A DNA stretch of 64,000 nucleotides from an uncultured Aquimarina sp. (GCA_947493495.1 CANLRN010000004.1:56952-120951), one strand, 5' to 3'. Positions 15,740 to 24,964 are shown, counted from the stretch's first letter. Notes: generated by a model not told the origin, from the letters alone. Program-made: numbers and translations.

Positions 15740-16483
15740 ATGATTACTAACATACAATACCAGGGCCATACATACCAGGTTGATCTATCTCAACCGCTGG
15801 ATATTTCTATACCTCTGAGAGCATCCCATGAAAATGTAAATGCCTGGTATATCTCCCCCCCAAAAATCGAACCTGTAAAAGATGGTGATTGGATAGGAAA
15901 AGTTTCTGAAGGTGCTTCAACGAACTTTAATAATATCTATTTCAACCCCCACGGACATGGAACGCATACAGAGTGTGTTGGCCACATTACTTTGGATTTT
16001 CATAGTATTAATACAACATTAAAAAAATTCTTTTTTATGGCTGAGCTTATAACCATACAGCCAGAAAAACAAGAAGAAGATTTTGTGATTACCAAGTATC
16101 AAATTAAAAAAGCGATACATACTCGCCCAGAAGCTTTGATTATAAGAACACTTCCTAATACAGAAGGAAAACGCAATAAACAATATTCTCATACCAACTG
16201 GCCTTATATAACAGAAGAAGCTGCTATTTATATTAGAGAATTAGGAATTAAGCATCTTCTGATCGATCTACCCTCTGTAGATAAAGAAAAAGATGATGGT
16301 AAATTATTAGCCCATAAAGCCTTTTGGAATTATCCAAAAGCTACTAGGTTTGATGCTACTATTACCGAAATGATCTTGGTAAAAGATGAAATAATAGATG
16401 GAAACTATCTACTAAATCTTCAGATAGCACCCTTCGAGAATGACGCGTCTCCCAGTAAACCTGTTTTATATAAAATAGTATGA
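15740..16483 (+). CDS. Cyclase family protein (kynurenine formamidase-like metal hydrolase)
   Basis: At 247 residues, this shows the PF04199 cyclase fold: the metal motif HGHGTHTECVGH at about 73-84 (family pattern HxGTHxDxPxH, here with E and V in place of the usual D and P), a proposed catalytic region in the middle and IKHLLIDLPSVDKEKDDGKLLAHKAFW near the C-terminus, a characteristic block. Members hydrolyse N-formylkynurenine, or in other branches isatin or cyclic amides. The specific substrate is not evident because no tryptophan-catabolism genes are nearby. Confidence 0.87.
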   Translation: MITNIQYQGHTYQVDLSQPLDISIPLRASHENVNAWYISPPKIEPVKDGDWIGKVSEGASTNFNNIYFNPHGHGTHTECVGHITLDFHSINTTLKKFFFMAELITIQPEKQEEDFVITKYQIKKAIHTRPEALIIRTLPNTEGKRNKQYSHTNWPYITEEAAIYIRELGIKHLLIDLPSVDKEKDDGKLLAHKAFWNYPKATRFDATITEMILVKDEIIDGNYLLNLQIAPFENDASPSKPVLYKIV

Positions 16484-16487
16484 TCCT

Positions 16488-16844
16488 ATGAAAACTACAT
16501 TACGGATAGAAGAAATTGCTATGCTAGGGCTAGGAGTGTATCTATTTAGTTTATTATCTTTTTCTTGGTGGGTATTTCTCGTTCTATTTTTGGTGCCAGA
16601 TATAGGAATTTTAGGGTACATCGCAAATCACAAAATTGGTACCTTTACCTATAACATATTTCATCATAAGGGGATCGCTATTTTTATATACCTCATAGGA
16701 ATATATGTATCAAATGAGTCTGTTCAATTATGCGGAATTATCCTATTTTCGCATGCTGCTTTTGATAGAATTCTTGGTTATGGATTAAAATTAGAAAAAG
16801 GGTTTAACTTTACACACCTAGGTGAGATAGGTAAAAAAAACTAA
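16488..16844 (+). CDS. DUF4260 family membrane protein
   Basis: A 118-residue protein with three to four hydrophobic helices. The family features LFLVPDIGILGYIANHKIGTFTYNIFHHKG and HAAFDRILGYGLKLEKGFNFTHLG are evident. Function unknown. It starts four bases after the cyclase stop and ends two bases before the next start, so it is almost certainly in the same operon. Confidence 0.88.
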   Translation: MKTTLRIEEIAMLGLGVYLFSLLSFSWWVFLVLFLVPDIGILGYIANHKIGTFTYNIFHHKGIAIFIYLIGIYVSNESVQLCGIILFSHAAFDRILGYGLKLEKGFNFTHLGEIGKKN

Positions 16845-16845
16845 C

Positions 16846-17460
16846 ATGGAGTTATTATTTATAGGGCTTTTAGTAGGAACAATTCTTGCCTATTTTATTT
16901 TTGCAAGATTCAGTATCGCAAAAAAACGAGCAGGCATACAGACACAATCTACTATATTAATGGAAAAAATTCGTAGTGTATGCAAACTTGTAACTGTAGA
17001 AGGAGATTTTGCAGAAATTTACCATTATGAAAGCGTAAAAGACAAGTTTTTTAGTCTACTCAAAGGAAAGAAAAAAGCATTGATTCTTATTGATGCCAAA
17101 GCACACGTAGGTTTTGATTTATCTCAGGTAAGATTAGAAAGCGATACCAAAAACAAACGTATCATTTTATCTCATTTCCCAAAACCAAAACTGTTGACCA
17201 TAGAAACCGACTTTAAATATTATGATAAAAAAGAAGGTTGGCTTAATCCCATGACATCTACTGATCTTACAGAAATTAATAAAGAAGCTAAGCAATATAT
17301 CATTGATAAAATTCCTCAAAGCGGATTATTAGAATCTGCAGGCAAGGAATTGCTTAGTGCTATCTCTCTAATGGAAACGGTTGCGCAATCTATAGGGTGG
17401 ACATTAGATTATTCTTCTCTAGAAATAAGCTCTACGAATGATAAAAATATATTAGAGTAA
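16846..17460 (+). CDS. DUF4230 domain protein, single N-terminal membrane anchor
   Basis: A 204-residue protein. One N-terminal transmembrane helix (about 2-20) is followed by a DUF4230 domain (LVTVEGDFAEIYHYES...KKALILIDAKAHVGFDLSQVRLESD...ILSHFPKPKLLTIETDFKYYD). Topology suggests the domain faces the periplasm, or the cytoplasm if the anchor is reversed. Function unknown. The stop codon is directly followed by the ATG of the acetyltransferase. Confidence 0.88.
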   Translation: MELLFIGLLVGTILAYFIFARFSIAKKRAGIQTQSTILMEKIRSVCKLVTVEGDFAEIYHYESVKDKFFSLLKGKKKALILIDAKAHVGFDLSQVRLESDTKNKRIILSHFPKPKLLTIETDFKYYDKKEGWLNPMTSTDLTEINKEAKQYIIDKIPQSGLLESAGKELLSAISLMETVAQSIGWTLDYSSLEISSTNDKNILE

Positions 17461-17868
17461 ATGAGCATTAGTATTTCTACAGAAAAAGAACGCCTTGACA
17501 TCGATTTTATTCATCAATTTCTTACCAATGCGTATTGGGCAAAAGGAAGAACAAAAGAAGATGTAGTAACAACCATAGAACATTGTCTTAATTTTGGCGT
17601 TTATTTAAATGATACTCAGATTGGTTTTGCCAGAGTGTTAACAGACTATACTGTTTTCGGGTATTTGATGGATGTTTTTATTATCGAAGAACACCGAGGA
17701 AATGGATATGCCAAATTGCTAGTAAAAACGATCATGGAACATAAAGATTTACAAAAAATCAAACGATGGATGCTCGCAACATCAGATGCACATGGATTAT
17801 ATAAACAATTTGGTTTTGATGCTATACCAGACCCTACTGTCATCATGGGAAAATTAATTAGTAAGTAA
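17461..17868 (+). CDS. GNAT family N-acetyltransferase
   Basis: A 135-residue single GNAT domain: a first strand and helix ending in VYLNDTQIGFARVLTDYTVFGYLMDVFIIEEHRGNGYAKLLV, with the acetyl-CoA pyrophosphate loop at HRGNGYA, and a final WMLATSDAHGLYKQFGFD. This resembles the small flavobacterial GNAT group near YjbR genes. The acceptor is unknown. It forms part of the tightly linked gene run. Confidence 0.92.
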   Translation: MSISISTEKERLDIDFIHQFLTNAYWAKGRTKEDVVTTIEHCLNFGVYLNDTQIGFARVLTDYTVFGYLMDVFIIEEHRGNGYAKLLVKTIMEHKDLQKIKRWMLATSDAHGLYKQFGFDAIPDPTVIMGKLISK

Positions 17869-17874
17869 ACCGAT

Positions 17875-18234
17875 ATGGATATCGAAGCTTTTAGAGAATA
17901 TTGTTTATCTAAAAAAGGAGTTACAGAAGAGTTCCCCTTTGATGAGACTACCTTAGTTTTTAAGGTTATGGGAAAAATGTTTGCATTGGTAGGCTTAGAA
18001 AGAATGCCTTTTAGTGTCAATCTAAAATGTGATCCTGATAAATCATTAGAGCTTAGAGAATATCATCCCGAAATCCAACCTGGATATCATATGAGTAAAA
18101 AACATTGGAATACTGTTAACTTTTCTGGCAGTTTAGCTACTACTATGTTATACGAATTGATAGATCACTCGTATGATTTGGTTGTCAGTGGTTTAACCAA
18201 AAAAATAAAAGAAGAATTAAAAAATTTAGAATAA
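17875..18234 (+). CDS. MmcQ/YjbR family protein
   Basis: At 119 residues, this matches the YjbR (CyaY-like fold) family: LSKKGVTEEFPFDETTLVFKVMGKMFALVGLE, then VNLKCDPDKSLELREYHPEIQPGYHMSKKHWNTV. The family is annotated as DNA-binding by fold similarity, with its cellular role unsettled. It begins six bases after the acetyltransferase. Confidence 0.93.
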   Translation: MDIEAFREYCLSKKGVTEEFPFDETTLVFKVMGKMFALVGLERMPFSVNLKCDPDKSLELREYHPEIQPGYHMSKKHWNTVNFSGSLATTMLYELIDHSYDLVVSGLTKKIKEELKNLE

Positions 18235-18291
18235 AAGAGATAGAAAACGAGTTGATCCTTATATCTCCATATTTGCCATTAACGTTTAATA

Positions 18292-20061
18292 ATGAACAAT
18301 CCTTTAGAATTTTACAGATCACAAATTGATCTTCATAGTATATCTTTAAAAAAAGTAAAAAACCAATTAACATTTTCAAGCATTATAAGACTGTTCGTGT
18401 TTTTGGGTATAATCGCAGGGGTTTACTTTGGCTACCCTAATACGCAAATCATTATTGGAAGTATTGTTATAGGAGGAGCGATTTTTGTTTACATGGTACA
18501 TCGGCATAGTGATCTATCGTACACAAAAAATAAACTTCAGAAATTGATAGCCCTTAATCAATTAGAGCTAGCTGTTTTTGATGGAGAATTCAGCCAACTT
18601 GCAACAGGAAAAGAATTTATAGACCCAGCTCATGAATATAGTCATGATATCGATTTATTTGGAGATAGATCTTTCTTCCAGTATACCAATAGAACCACTA
18701 CTGTAGCAGGAAAAAATAAACTTGCTTCTATACTAAGAAGTAATAATATTAAACAAATAAGACAGAAGCAAAATGCTATAAAGAATATATCCAAACTAGC
18801 AGAATGGCGACAAGAATTTAGTGCCATTGCCTCACTAGTGGATGTTTCTGTGTCTGTAGCTACCATCCGCAAATGGTTACAGAGCTATGTGCCATTTATC
18901 CCTAAAATCATGAAAATACTTCCTACAATTGTTTCTATTATTTCTTTAGTATTACTCGTTTTAGTATTTATAGAGGCCATTAGTTTCCAAATGTTTCTGA
19001 TGTGGTTTTTTATAGGTTTAGGAATTACAGGGTCTCAACTAAAAAAAATAAATGCCTTGTACAGTCAGTCCAATAAAGTAAAAGACACTTTCGAACAATA
19101 CTACAAATTAGTGGATCGTATTGAGACTAGTACTTTTGATTCTGAGCTTCTGAAAGAAAAGCAACAAGATGTTAGTAATGATATGGAAAAAGCATCATTA
19201 CTATTAAAAAAGTTTGCCAAAATCCTAGATGCATTTGATCAACGTAATAATATGTTATTTGGTGTAATTGCTAATGGGCTTTTTCTATGGGATATCATAC
19301 AATGTTATCGTATTGAGCAATGGATTGCTGCTCATCACCATAAAGTAGAGCAATGGTTTGAGATCATAGCTTTTTTTGACGCCTACAATTCGCTAGGTAA
19401 TTTTGCTTTCAATAATCCTACATATGTGTATCCAGAATTAACTGAGAAAAATACCGTCCTTACTGCAAAAGATTTAGGCCATCCTATGTTAAATCCTACT
19501 AAACGTATAGACAATGATATTACAATCCAAAAAGATCAGTTTTTTATCATTACAGGAGCTAATATGGCTGGTAAAAGCACATTTCTTAGAACAGTGGCAC
19601 TCCAGATTGTGATGTCTAATATTGGGTTACCCATTTGTGCAGCATCCTGCACGTATAGACCCACCAAATTAATTACTAGTATGCGGACTTCAGATTCGTT
19701 AAGTGATGATGCCTCCTATTTCTTTTCAGAATTGACACAACTTAAACAAATTGTAGAAGCACTGCATACTGATGAATACTTTATCATTTTGGATGAAATC
19801 CTAAAAGGAACTAATAGCAAAGATAAAGCCGCAGGTTCTCGAAAATTTGTCCAGAAACTGGTTCGTGCTAAAGCTACTGGGATTATTGCAACTCACGATC
19901 TTAGCTTATGCGAAATCGCATCTGATTTAGACCAAGTAAAAAATAAATTCTTTGATGCACAAATCATAAATGATGAACTCTTTTTTGATTATACATTTAA
20001 AGATGGGATTTGCCAAAATATGAATGCTTCTTTTTTACTTCAAAAAATGGGCATTGTATAG
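18292..20061 (+). CDS. Membrane-anchored MutS-family ATPase
   Basis: A 589-residue protein. The C-terminal third is a MutS ATPase: Walker A TGANMAGKST at 421-430, the signature ASYFFSELTQLKQI, and Walker B YFIILDEILKGTNSKDKAAG. The lever/clamp region is present but the N-terminal mismatch-recognition domain of MutS1 and the C-terminal Smr nuclease of MutS2 are absent. Hydrophobic segments at about 26-63 and 205-248 predict two membrane hairpins. Such short membrane MutS homologues are widespread in Bacteroidota, and their substrate is unknown. The closing HD motif (ATHDLSLCEIA) is conserved. It ends the run that starts at ruvC. Confidence 0.9.
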   Translation: MNNPLEFYRSQIDLHSISLKKVKNQLTFSSIIRLFVFLGIIAGVYFGYPNTQIIIGSIVIGGAIFVYMVHRHSDLSYTKNKLQKLIALNQLELAVFDGEFSQLATGKEFIDPAHEYSHDIDLFGDRSFFQYTNRTTTVAGKNKLASILRSNNIKQIRQKQNAIKNISKLAEWRQEFSAIASLVDVSVSVATIRKWLQSYVPFIPKIMKILPTIVSIISLVLLVLVFIEAISFQMFLMWFFIGLGITGSQLKKINALYSQSNKVKDTFEQYYKLVDRIETSTFDSELLKEKQQDVSNDMEKASLLLKKFAKILDAFDQRNNMLFGVIANGLFLWDIIQCYRIEQWIAAHHHKVEQWFEIIAFFDAYNSLGNFAFNNPTYVYPELTEKNTVLTAKDLGHPMLNPTKRIDNDITIQKDQFFIITGANMAGKSTFLRTVALQIVMSNIGLPICAASCTYRPTKLITSMRTSDSLSDDASYFFSELTQLKQIVEALHTDEYFIILDEILKGTNSKDKAAGSRKFVQKLVRAKATGIIATHDLSLCEIASDLDQVKNKFFDAQIINDELFFDYTFKDGICQNMNASFLLQKMGIV

Positions 20062-20086
20062 TTTTTCAGAAGTAATACCAAATTAA

Positions 20087-21187
20087 TTACAAAATACCTG
20101 TTTGCTTTTTATAAAACGCATCTTGTTGTTTCTGCATCAATTCTCTAGCAATTTTCTTTTTATACTGATACAACTCATCTTCTTCTGAGATATCTCCGTA
20201 TACTCTATCATTAATAATATGATCTGTTTCTAGTAAAATTTTACGCTGATCTGCTTTCTGGGCGGTCCACGTTTTTATTTCTCCTTCTAGATCTTCTAAT
20301 TTAAAATCATATTCTCCTTTTGGGGATAATAATTTTGCAAAAATAGGAGATGTTTCAATAGCTAAAAACAACAAAAAGATAAAAAATGAAGGAAGCCAAG
20401 GCAATTCATTTAGTGCATTTACTCGAGCCATTAACCCATCAAAATTATCAATAATTGGTTGTGAATCATTCACTTGCTTGTCATATGCAGTTGCCAATTC
20501 TACCTTTTGTGTTTCCAGAGCTGTAATTTTTTCTGCATTTGTTTTCTTTACTTCAACCAATTCTGCCAACATTGCATCGTGTTTTTCTCTTTTTTCCTTA
20601 TAAACTGGACCTTTTCCCACTATCTCAGTTCCTTTTCGACCTTCTGCTTCAGCGATATAGGTTTCATACAAGTTATTTACTTCAGTTTCTTTGGCAATAA
20701 CCTCTTCTTTTAATGATGTGATTTCCTCCTCAATTGCTGTTACTGTGGGAGTATACTGTGTCGCTATTTGCTCTTGATTGGCTAGAGTGAAATCATTTTT
20801 TTGTTCTAATAAAACACGATCAATTTCTTTTTCAAAAATCTTTAGTTCTAGGGGTTTCGATATTACAATAGCAATAATTACTGCGAGAATAATTCTTGGA
20901 GATGCCTGTAAGAATTCATCTAAAAAACTATCTTTCTTTTTTATAGTAGACACTATAAATCGGTCTAGATTAAAGATTAATAGTCCCCAAACAATTCCGA
21001 AGAAAACTGCGGTAAAATAGTTGTCAAAGACAGTATACAAGGCATAGCTTGCTGCTATAAAAGCCATAATCGCAGTAAAGAATACGGTAGCACCAATACC
21101 TGCATATTTATTTTGTTCTCCATTGGAACAATTATCTAAAATAACTCCATCTGCTCCAGAGCAGAGGATAAAAAAACGTTTAATCAT
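20087..21187 (-). CDS. DUF4407 membrane protein with central coiled coil
   Basis: A 366-residue protein starting MIKRFFILCSGADG, as in the DUF4407 family. Two hydrophobic helices occur near 33-52 and 59-78, another near 95-113, and a long charged coiled coil (about 115-245) rich in E, K and Q. A late hydrophobic segment, PWLPSFFIFLLFLAIETSPIFAKLLSP, is followed by a cytosolic tail. Function unknown. It converges with the MutS-like gene (25-bp gap). Confidence 0.88.
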   Translation of the reverse strand: MIKRFFILCSGADGVILDNCSNGEQNKYAGIGATVFFTAIMAFIAASYALYTVFDNYFTAVFFGIVWGLLIFNLDRFIVSTIKKKDSFLDEFLQASPRIILAVIIAIVISKPLELKIFEKEIDRVLLEQKNDFTLANQEQIATQYTPTVTAIEEEITSLKEEVIAKETEVNNLYETYIAEAEGRKGTEIVGKGPVYKEKREKHDAMLAELVEVKKTNAEKITALETQKVELATAYDKQVNDSQPIIDNFDGLMARVNALNELPWLPSFFIFLLFLAIETSPIFAKLLSPKGEYDFKLEDLEGEIKTWTAQKADQRKILLETDHIINDRVYGDISEEDELYQYKKKIARELMQKQQDAFYKKQTGIL

Positions 21188-21245
21188 TATCTAAGGGTTT
21201 TTGATTGATATTTATAGAACGCTGATTAGCAACTAAATGTTGCAT

Positions 21246-21271
21246 AAAAAGCCTCACAAATGTGAGGCTTT
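21246..21271 (-). terminator. Terminator after the minus-strand M56 gene
   Basis: Stem AAAGCCTCA / TGAGGCTTT around a 6-nt loop. The minus strand ends in a T run (complement of AAAAA at 21246-21250). It lies about 50 bases downstream of the M56 stop at 21323. Confidence 0.82.
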
Positions 21272-21322
21272 AGCTAATTTTTTACTTTATTCGTTGTAAT
21301 TTGAAAATAGATTTGCTGTTTT

Positions 21323-23221
21323 CTAATTCTTGATCTTAACTTTAGTTTTACCATTTTTGGTTTTGGTATTGATAGATAAGTTATTAGAAGTTTCCATTAT
21401 CCTTTTTGCTTCTTTATAAGAAATACGTTTTCCTTTATAATAAAACTCTGTTCCATCTGTATCCATTTTTCTTATTAATTCTGAATGTGGAACTGGTTTT
21501 GGCCTAGATCTTATGGCTTCTTTTCTAGCAATCATAGCAACTTTATAAGCTTCTTGATGAGCTTTGATAGCTTCTTTTCTTGCATCCATTACAGCTCTTC
21601 TTTTAGCTTCTATAGCAGCCTTTCGAGGTTCTAATTGGGCTTTTATTGCTGCTCTTTTGGCCTCAATTTCCGCTCTTCGCGCATCTCTTGCAGCTTTCGC
21701 AGCAGCTTTTCGAGGTTCCAATTGAGCTTTTATTGCTGTTCTCTTTGATTTAATTTCGGTTTTTCTATTCGCTTTCCTTGCTAATAGCTCTGCATGGATA
21801 TTAGCTTCTTCTTGCGCTAATTCAGCTTCTTCCATAGCAATATCTCTTTGTAATTCGGCTTCTTTCATCGCTTCCATCTCTCTAATTTGAGCCTCTTCTC
21901 GTATGGCCATCATTTCTTCTATACGTGTTTCGACCTCTTCTTCTATATTGATATCAATATCTCGTACATCTGGAACATCCTTTGGAGGTTCTGGCGCTGA
22001 GGGAGGAGTCGGAATAATTCTTTTTTCTAGTTTATTGACTTTTGAAACCTTTGCTGGTCGAGGGGGCAGTATTTCAGGAAATTTTTCTGTTTGTTTTTTT
22101 TGTGCAGATGTCATTGCTAGATATATAGTTCTCATTTTTTCCACCTCATTACTAGAAACAGTAAAACCTTTTTCTTCTTTTTGTTTACGCTTAAATTCTG
22201 TTGCCCAGCGATTATATTCTTCCAATTCTGTTACAGTAACTCCATCCTGAATAGTTTGCTGACTCTCATCGATACTATTATTTTTTTCCTCGTCTTGCAA
22301 TACTAAGGACGCTTTTTTTAGATAAGTAGTCTCAGTAGGTGTTATAGTGACTTCTTTGGCTACAATCTCATTATTAAAAAATAGCAAGCATACTACTAAG
22401 AGAGGTACTAAAGCCATTAATTTTAAGGTAACTCTTTTCTTTGAAAATTCTTTTGTCATCATCTGTAATCGTTTTTTGGTTAATGAATAATTAATAGGAC
22501 TCGATACTACAGCTTGATTAGGGCTGTTAGGGTAAGTAAGGAGTAAATCAACATACTTTTGTATTGAAAAATGTTGTTTCAATACGTTTTGGTCTGCAAG
22601 AAATTCATGGTTTAATTTTATAGATTTTTTCATAAAAATAAATAAAGGATTAAACCAAAAAATAACTTGTAATACCTCTACAAACAGTATATCTAGTGTA
22701 TGTTTTTGTAGTACATGTGTTTTTTCATGAAGTAATACTTCTTCAGGGATATTTTTTTCTTGAAACTCTTTTTTAGAGACAAAAATATAGTCAAGAAATG
22801 TATGCGGTATAACAGTGGTATTGATTAATACATTGATATGAGATGCTTCTTCTAGATGTTCACTTGTTCTTATTTTTCTAGAAATATGCTTTATATTTCG
22901 GATAAATCGAAACCCAAAAATTAACAGCCCTATTCCATACAAGCTCCACAAAATAGAAGGCAAATAATCAACAGGCTCTTCTATTATTACCTCATCAGTT
23001 TGTACGAGTAGAGGAGTTGTTATATCTAAGACTACTTCTGATTGAGCAGGTACTTCAATCTCATAAGTAAACGTAATGAACGGTATAAGGAATGCAAAAA
23101 CCAAACTAAAAAGAAGATAAAATCTTTTTATATAATGAATGTTTTCTTTTTCTAAAAACAACTTATAGAATGCCCATAAAAGCAGTAAACAAAGAGATGA
23201 TTTTAGTATATACAGTATCAT
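21323..23221 (-). CDS. BlaR1-like M56 peptidase with a long Ala/Glu/Lys/Arg-rich tail
   Basis: A 632-residue protein. The sensor half has three membrane helices, the zinc motif HEKTH (165-169), the LNHEFLADQNVL block (203-214) and a membrane helix at about 268-282. The exterior then runs through a linker with proline-rich IPTPPSAPEPP and a highly charged helical region (about 430-580) of internal repeats; KRxAIKAQLEPRKAA occurs twice. A short GTEFYYKGKRISYKEAKRIM motif closes it. The tail is unlike the TonB/SPOR and duplicated domains of the other two M56 proteins, implying a different stimulus. It overlaps blaI by four bases (ATGA), a coupled pair. Confidence 0.88.
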   Translation of the reverse strand: MILYILKSSLCLLLLWAFYKLFLEKENIHYIKRFYLLFSLVFAFLIPFITFTYEIEVPAQSEVVLDITTPLLVQTDEVIIEEPVDYLPSILWSLYGIGLLIFGFRFIRNIKHISRKIRTSEHLEEASHINVLINTTVIPHTFLDYIFVSKKEFQEKNIPEEVLLHEKTHVLQKHTLDILFVEVLQVIFWFNPLFIFMKKSIKLNHEFLADQNVLKQHFSIQKYVDLLLTYPNSPNQAVVSSPINYSLTKKRLQMMTKEFSKKRVTLKLMALVPLLVVCLLFFNNEIVAKEVTITPTETTYLKKASLVLQDEEKNNSIDESQQTIQDGVTVTELEEYNRWATEFKRKQKEEKGFTVSSNEVEKMRTIYLAMTSAQKKQTEKFPEILPPRPAKVSKVNKLEKRIIPTPPSAPEPPKDVPDVRDIDINIEEEVETRIEEMMAIREEAQIREMEAMKEAELQRDIAMEEAELAQEEANIHAELLARKANRKTEIKSKRTAIKAQLEPRKAAAKAARDARRAEIEAKRAAIKAQLEPRKAAIEAKRRAVMDARKEAIKAHQEAYKVAMIARKEAIRSRPKPVPHSELIRKMDTDGTEFYYKGKRISYKEAKRIMETSNNLSINTKTKNGKTKVKIKN

Positions 23222-23589
23222 TTTTGTTTTTTTAAAAGTTCTTGATCTACAATCTTTTTAAGTTCTTCTAATTCTGAAGTAGAGAGGTCTGTTTCAGAAG
23301 TAAAAAACGATGCAAATTGCGAAGCAGAGTTGTTAAAAAAATTCTTGATCAACCCATTTACATGCTTAGAGAAGTAATCCGTCTTTTTTACCAAAGGATA
23401 ATATTCTCTAGATTTTCCGTATAAGGTGTAATTTATAAAACCTTTATCTGTCATTCTTTTAAGCAATGTAGCTACTGTAGTAGTTGCAGGTTTAGGTTCT
23501 GGAAAAGCATCGAGTAGGTCTTTCATAAAAGCTTTCTCTAGTTTCCATAGATATTTCATTAACTGTTCTTCTGCTTTGGATAACTGCAT
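23218..23589 (-). CDS. BlaI/MecI family repressor (second copy)
   Basis: A 123-residue protein with the same winged-helix pattern as the copy at 10762-11139: LSKAEEQLMKYLWKLEKAFMKDLLDAFPEPKPATTTVATLLKRMTDKGFINYTLYGKSREYYPLV. The recognition-helix residues differ (TTTVATLLKRM versus YNTISTIIRIL), in line with a different operator. It stands first in a two-gene operon with its M56 partner, the usual order for this system. The operators overlap its own promoter and leader, so it should be autorepressed. Confidence 0.94.
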   Translation of the reverse strand: MQLSKAEEQLMKYLWKLEKAFMKDLLDAFPEPKPATTTVATLLKRMTDKGFINYTLYGKSREYYPLVKKTDYFSKHVNGLIKNFFNNSASQFASFFTSETDLSTSELEELKKIVDQELLKKQK

Positions 23590-23591
23590 TA

Positions 23592-23646
23592 CTCTACATT
23601 ATTAGAATTAATTCTACAAATGTAGAATATAAATTTAAAATTCCAA
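23592..23646 (-). promoter_or_regulatory. Promoter with two BlaI-type operators for the second BlaI/M56 pair
   Basis: On the minus strand, TTG (complement of 23644-23646), 19 nt, then TACATTTG (complement of 23617-23624): both promoter halves with ideal spacing. A perfect 16-bp palindrome TTCTACA-AA-TGTAGAA (23612-23627) lies on the -7 box. It contains TACAnnTGTA, which resembles the classical BlaI/MecI operator core. A degenerate second copy (CTCTACATTATTAGAA, 23592-23607) covers the leader 20 bp away. Confidence 0.85.
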
Positions 23647-23692
23647 CTATTTTTTTATAAAAATCTCTAAAGTCGTTGAAAAATTGATGTAT

Positions 23693-24964
23693 CTAAATTC
23701 TATCCAAATCCTTAAATTCATCAGCAATAGACTGATACACTTGTTTTGGAATATCCAAATTTAGTGCAATATCTTTCCATCGAGGAATGCTAGAACAGAT
23801 TTCTTCAATGATCTTTTTAGGTCTCTTGATTGAATAGCTTTTAGCGAGTAGTAATAGATCACTCTTGGTAATATTGTTTCGTTTTCCGTTAAGGCTTAAA
23901 CTATGCGGTGCATCAGACCATTTTGCTAGTGCGTTCAATGCAAAATTGATATCATAAGAAGGGGCGATACGCCAACGATCACTTTCTTTCTCGTAAATAA
24001 AAGAATGATTCTTTAGATGATCATCTGTATTATGAAAAACATAATTAAATACCATTCTTCTATAAAGTGCATCCATATCCGCCGATGGTAGATTTAAGTT
24101 ATGGGCAATTTCAAAAACATTTTCATAACTTGATACCTCTGGATTCTGGAAATTATAGCCACTAATTCCAGTAGCAGTTAGCACATGTTTTTTTTCTCCA
24201 TCTATGCGATCATAACGAAGTGTAGCAAAATGTTTTCCATCGATCATTTTCGAAAGCATCATGTGTAATCCTGATTCACAAGCCAATTGATAATACCCAT
24301 ATTCTACAAGTTCTCTAGAGTAGCCATCCGTTCCCATTCCAAGTTTAACCAGATAATGATTATAGGAATCATTGTATTCCAGGTCTCCAGCTAACAGCGT
24401 TCCCTTTTTTTTATGTTCACTAACAATTACTTTGGGTCTGGCTCCACCTGCACTAGTGCCTATTTTGAATATATTGAGCAACCCTAAATCATTAAGTTCT
24501 ACTTCTTTTTGGTCTAGTTTTACATCTAGTACTTGTTTCAATACATCTACAATAACATTGAGATTGATTTTTGTGGCTTTAGGTAATTTCTTTCCAGGAA
24601 AATACTCTAGTGCTCCCATACCTCTATTGGATACATAGGCCAATTGAAGGATTGGTGAGAGTTCTTTTTTGTCGATTCCTTTTTCTTTGACCCATCTGTT
24701 AAAAATTTGATTCCCAAAATCATCGGGTAATGAATCGGCAAACACAGGAGGTATCCCTCTAAAAGTATATTCCTGAAATTCTCTAAAAACTTGTGTCTGC
24801 CCTATTCTCTGAAGGATAAAAGGAAAGATATTCTTATAAAGACCCGATGCCAAATAATCGTTGTTGTATTGAAAATAGCTAATTGCTCTTGTTTTATCAT
24901 ATGCTAGTGTGCCAACTTCAATGCTAAAAATAAATACCTTTATAGATTCTACATCTTTATTCAT
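23693..24964 (-). CDS. hipA: HipA-type serine/threonine kinase toxin
   Basis: At 423 residues, near the length of E. coli HipA. Visible are the N-terminal HipA region (FREFQEYTFRGIPPVFADSLPDDFGNQIFNRW), the glycine-rich loop GTSAGGARPK (169-178), the catalytic segment HNTDDHLKN (311-319; D314 by the NxDxHxKN pattern) and the metal-binding APSYDIN (334-340). Kinases of this family phosphorylate glutamyl-tRNA synthetase or other targets and arrest growth until neutralised by HipB. The start overlaps the antitoxin gene by eight bases, a coupled module. All catalytic residues appear intact. Confidence 0.9.
   Translation of the reverse strand: MNKDVESIKVFIFSIEVGTLAYDKTRAISYFQYNNDYLASGLYKNIFPFILQRIGQTQVFREFQEYTFRGIPPVFADSLPDDFGNQIFNRWVKEKGIDKKELSPILQLAYVSNRGMGALEYFPGKKLPKATKINLNVIVDVLKQVLDVKLDQKEVELNDLGLLNIFKIGTSAGGARPKVIVSEHKKKGTLLAGDLEYNDSYNHYLVKLGMGTDGYSRELVEYGYYQLACESGLHMMLSKMIDGKHFATLRYDRIDGEKKHVLTATGISGYNFQNPEVSSYENVFEIAHNLNLPSADMDALYRRMVFNYVFHNTDDHLKNHSFIYEKESDRWRIAPSYDINFALNALAKWSDAPHSLSLNGKRNNITKSDLLLLAKSYSIKRPKKIIEEICSSIPRWKDIALNLDIPKQVYQSIADEFKDLDRI

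Noticed and set aside
21560..21740. Short DNA repeats suggestive of an array
   Set aside because: They are codon-level repeats encoding the KRxAIKAQLEPRKAA tail of the M56 protein, not an intergenic or CRISPR array.
21903..22250. Plus-strand ORF of 115 codons
   Set aside because: Antisense to the repetitive charged tail of the M56 protein; serine-rich shadow translation.
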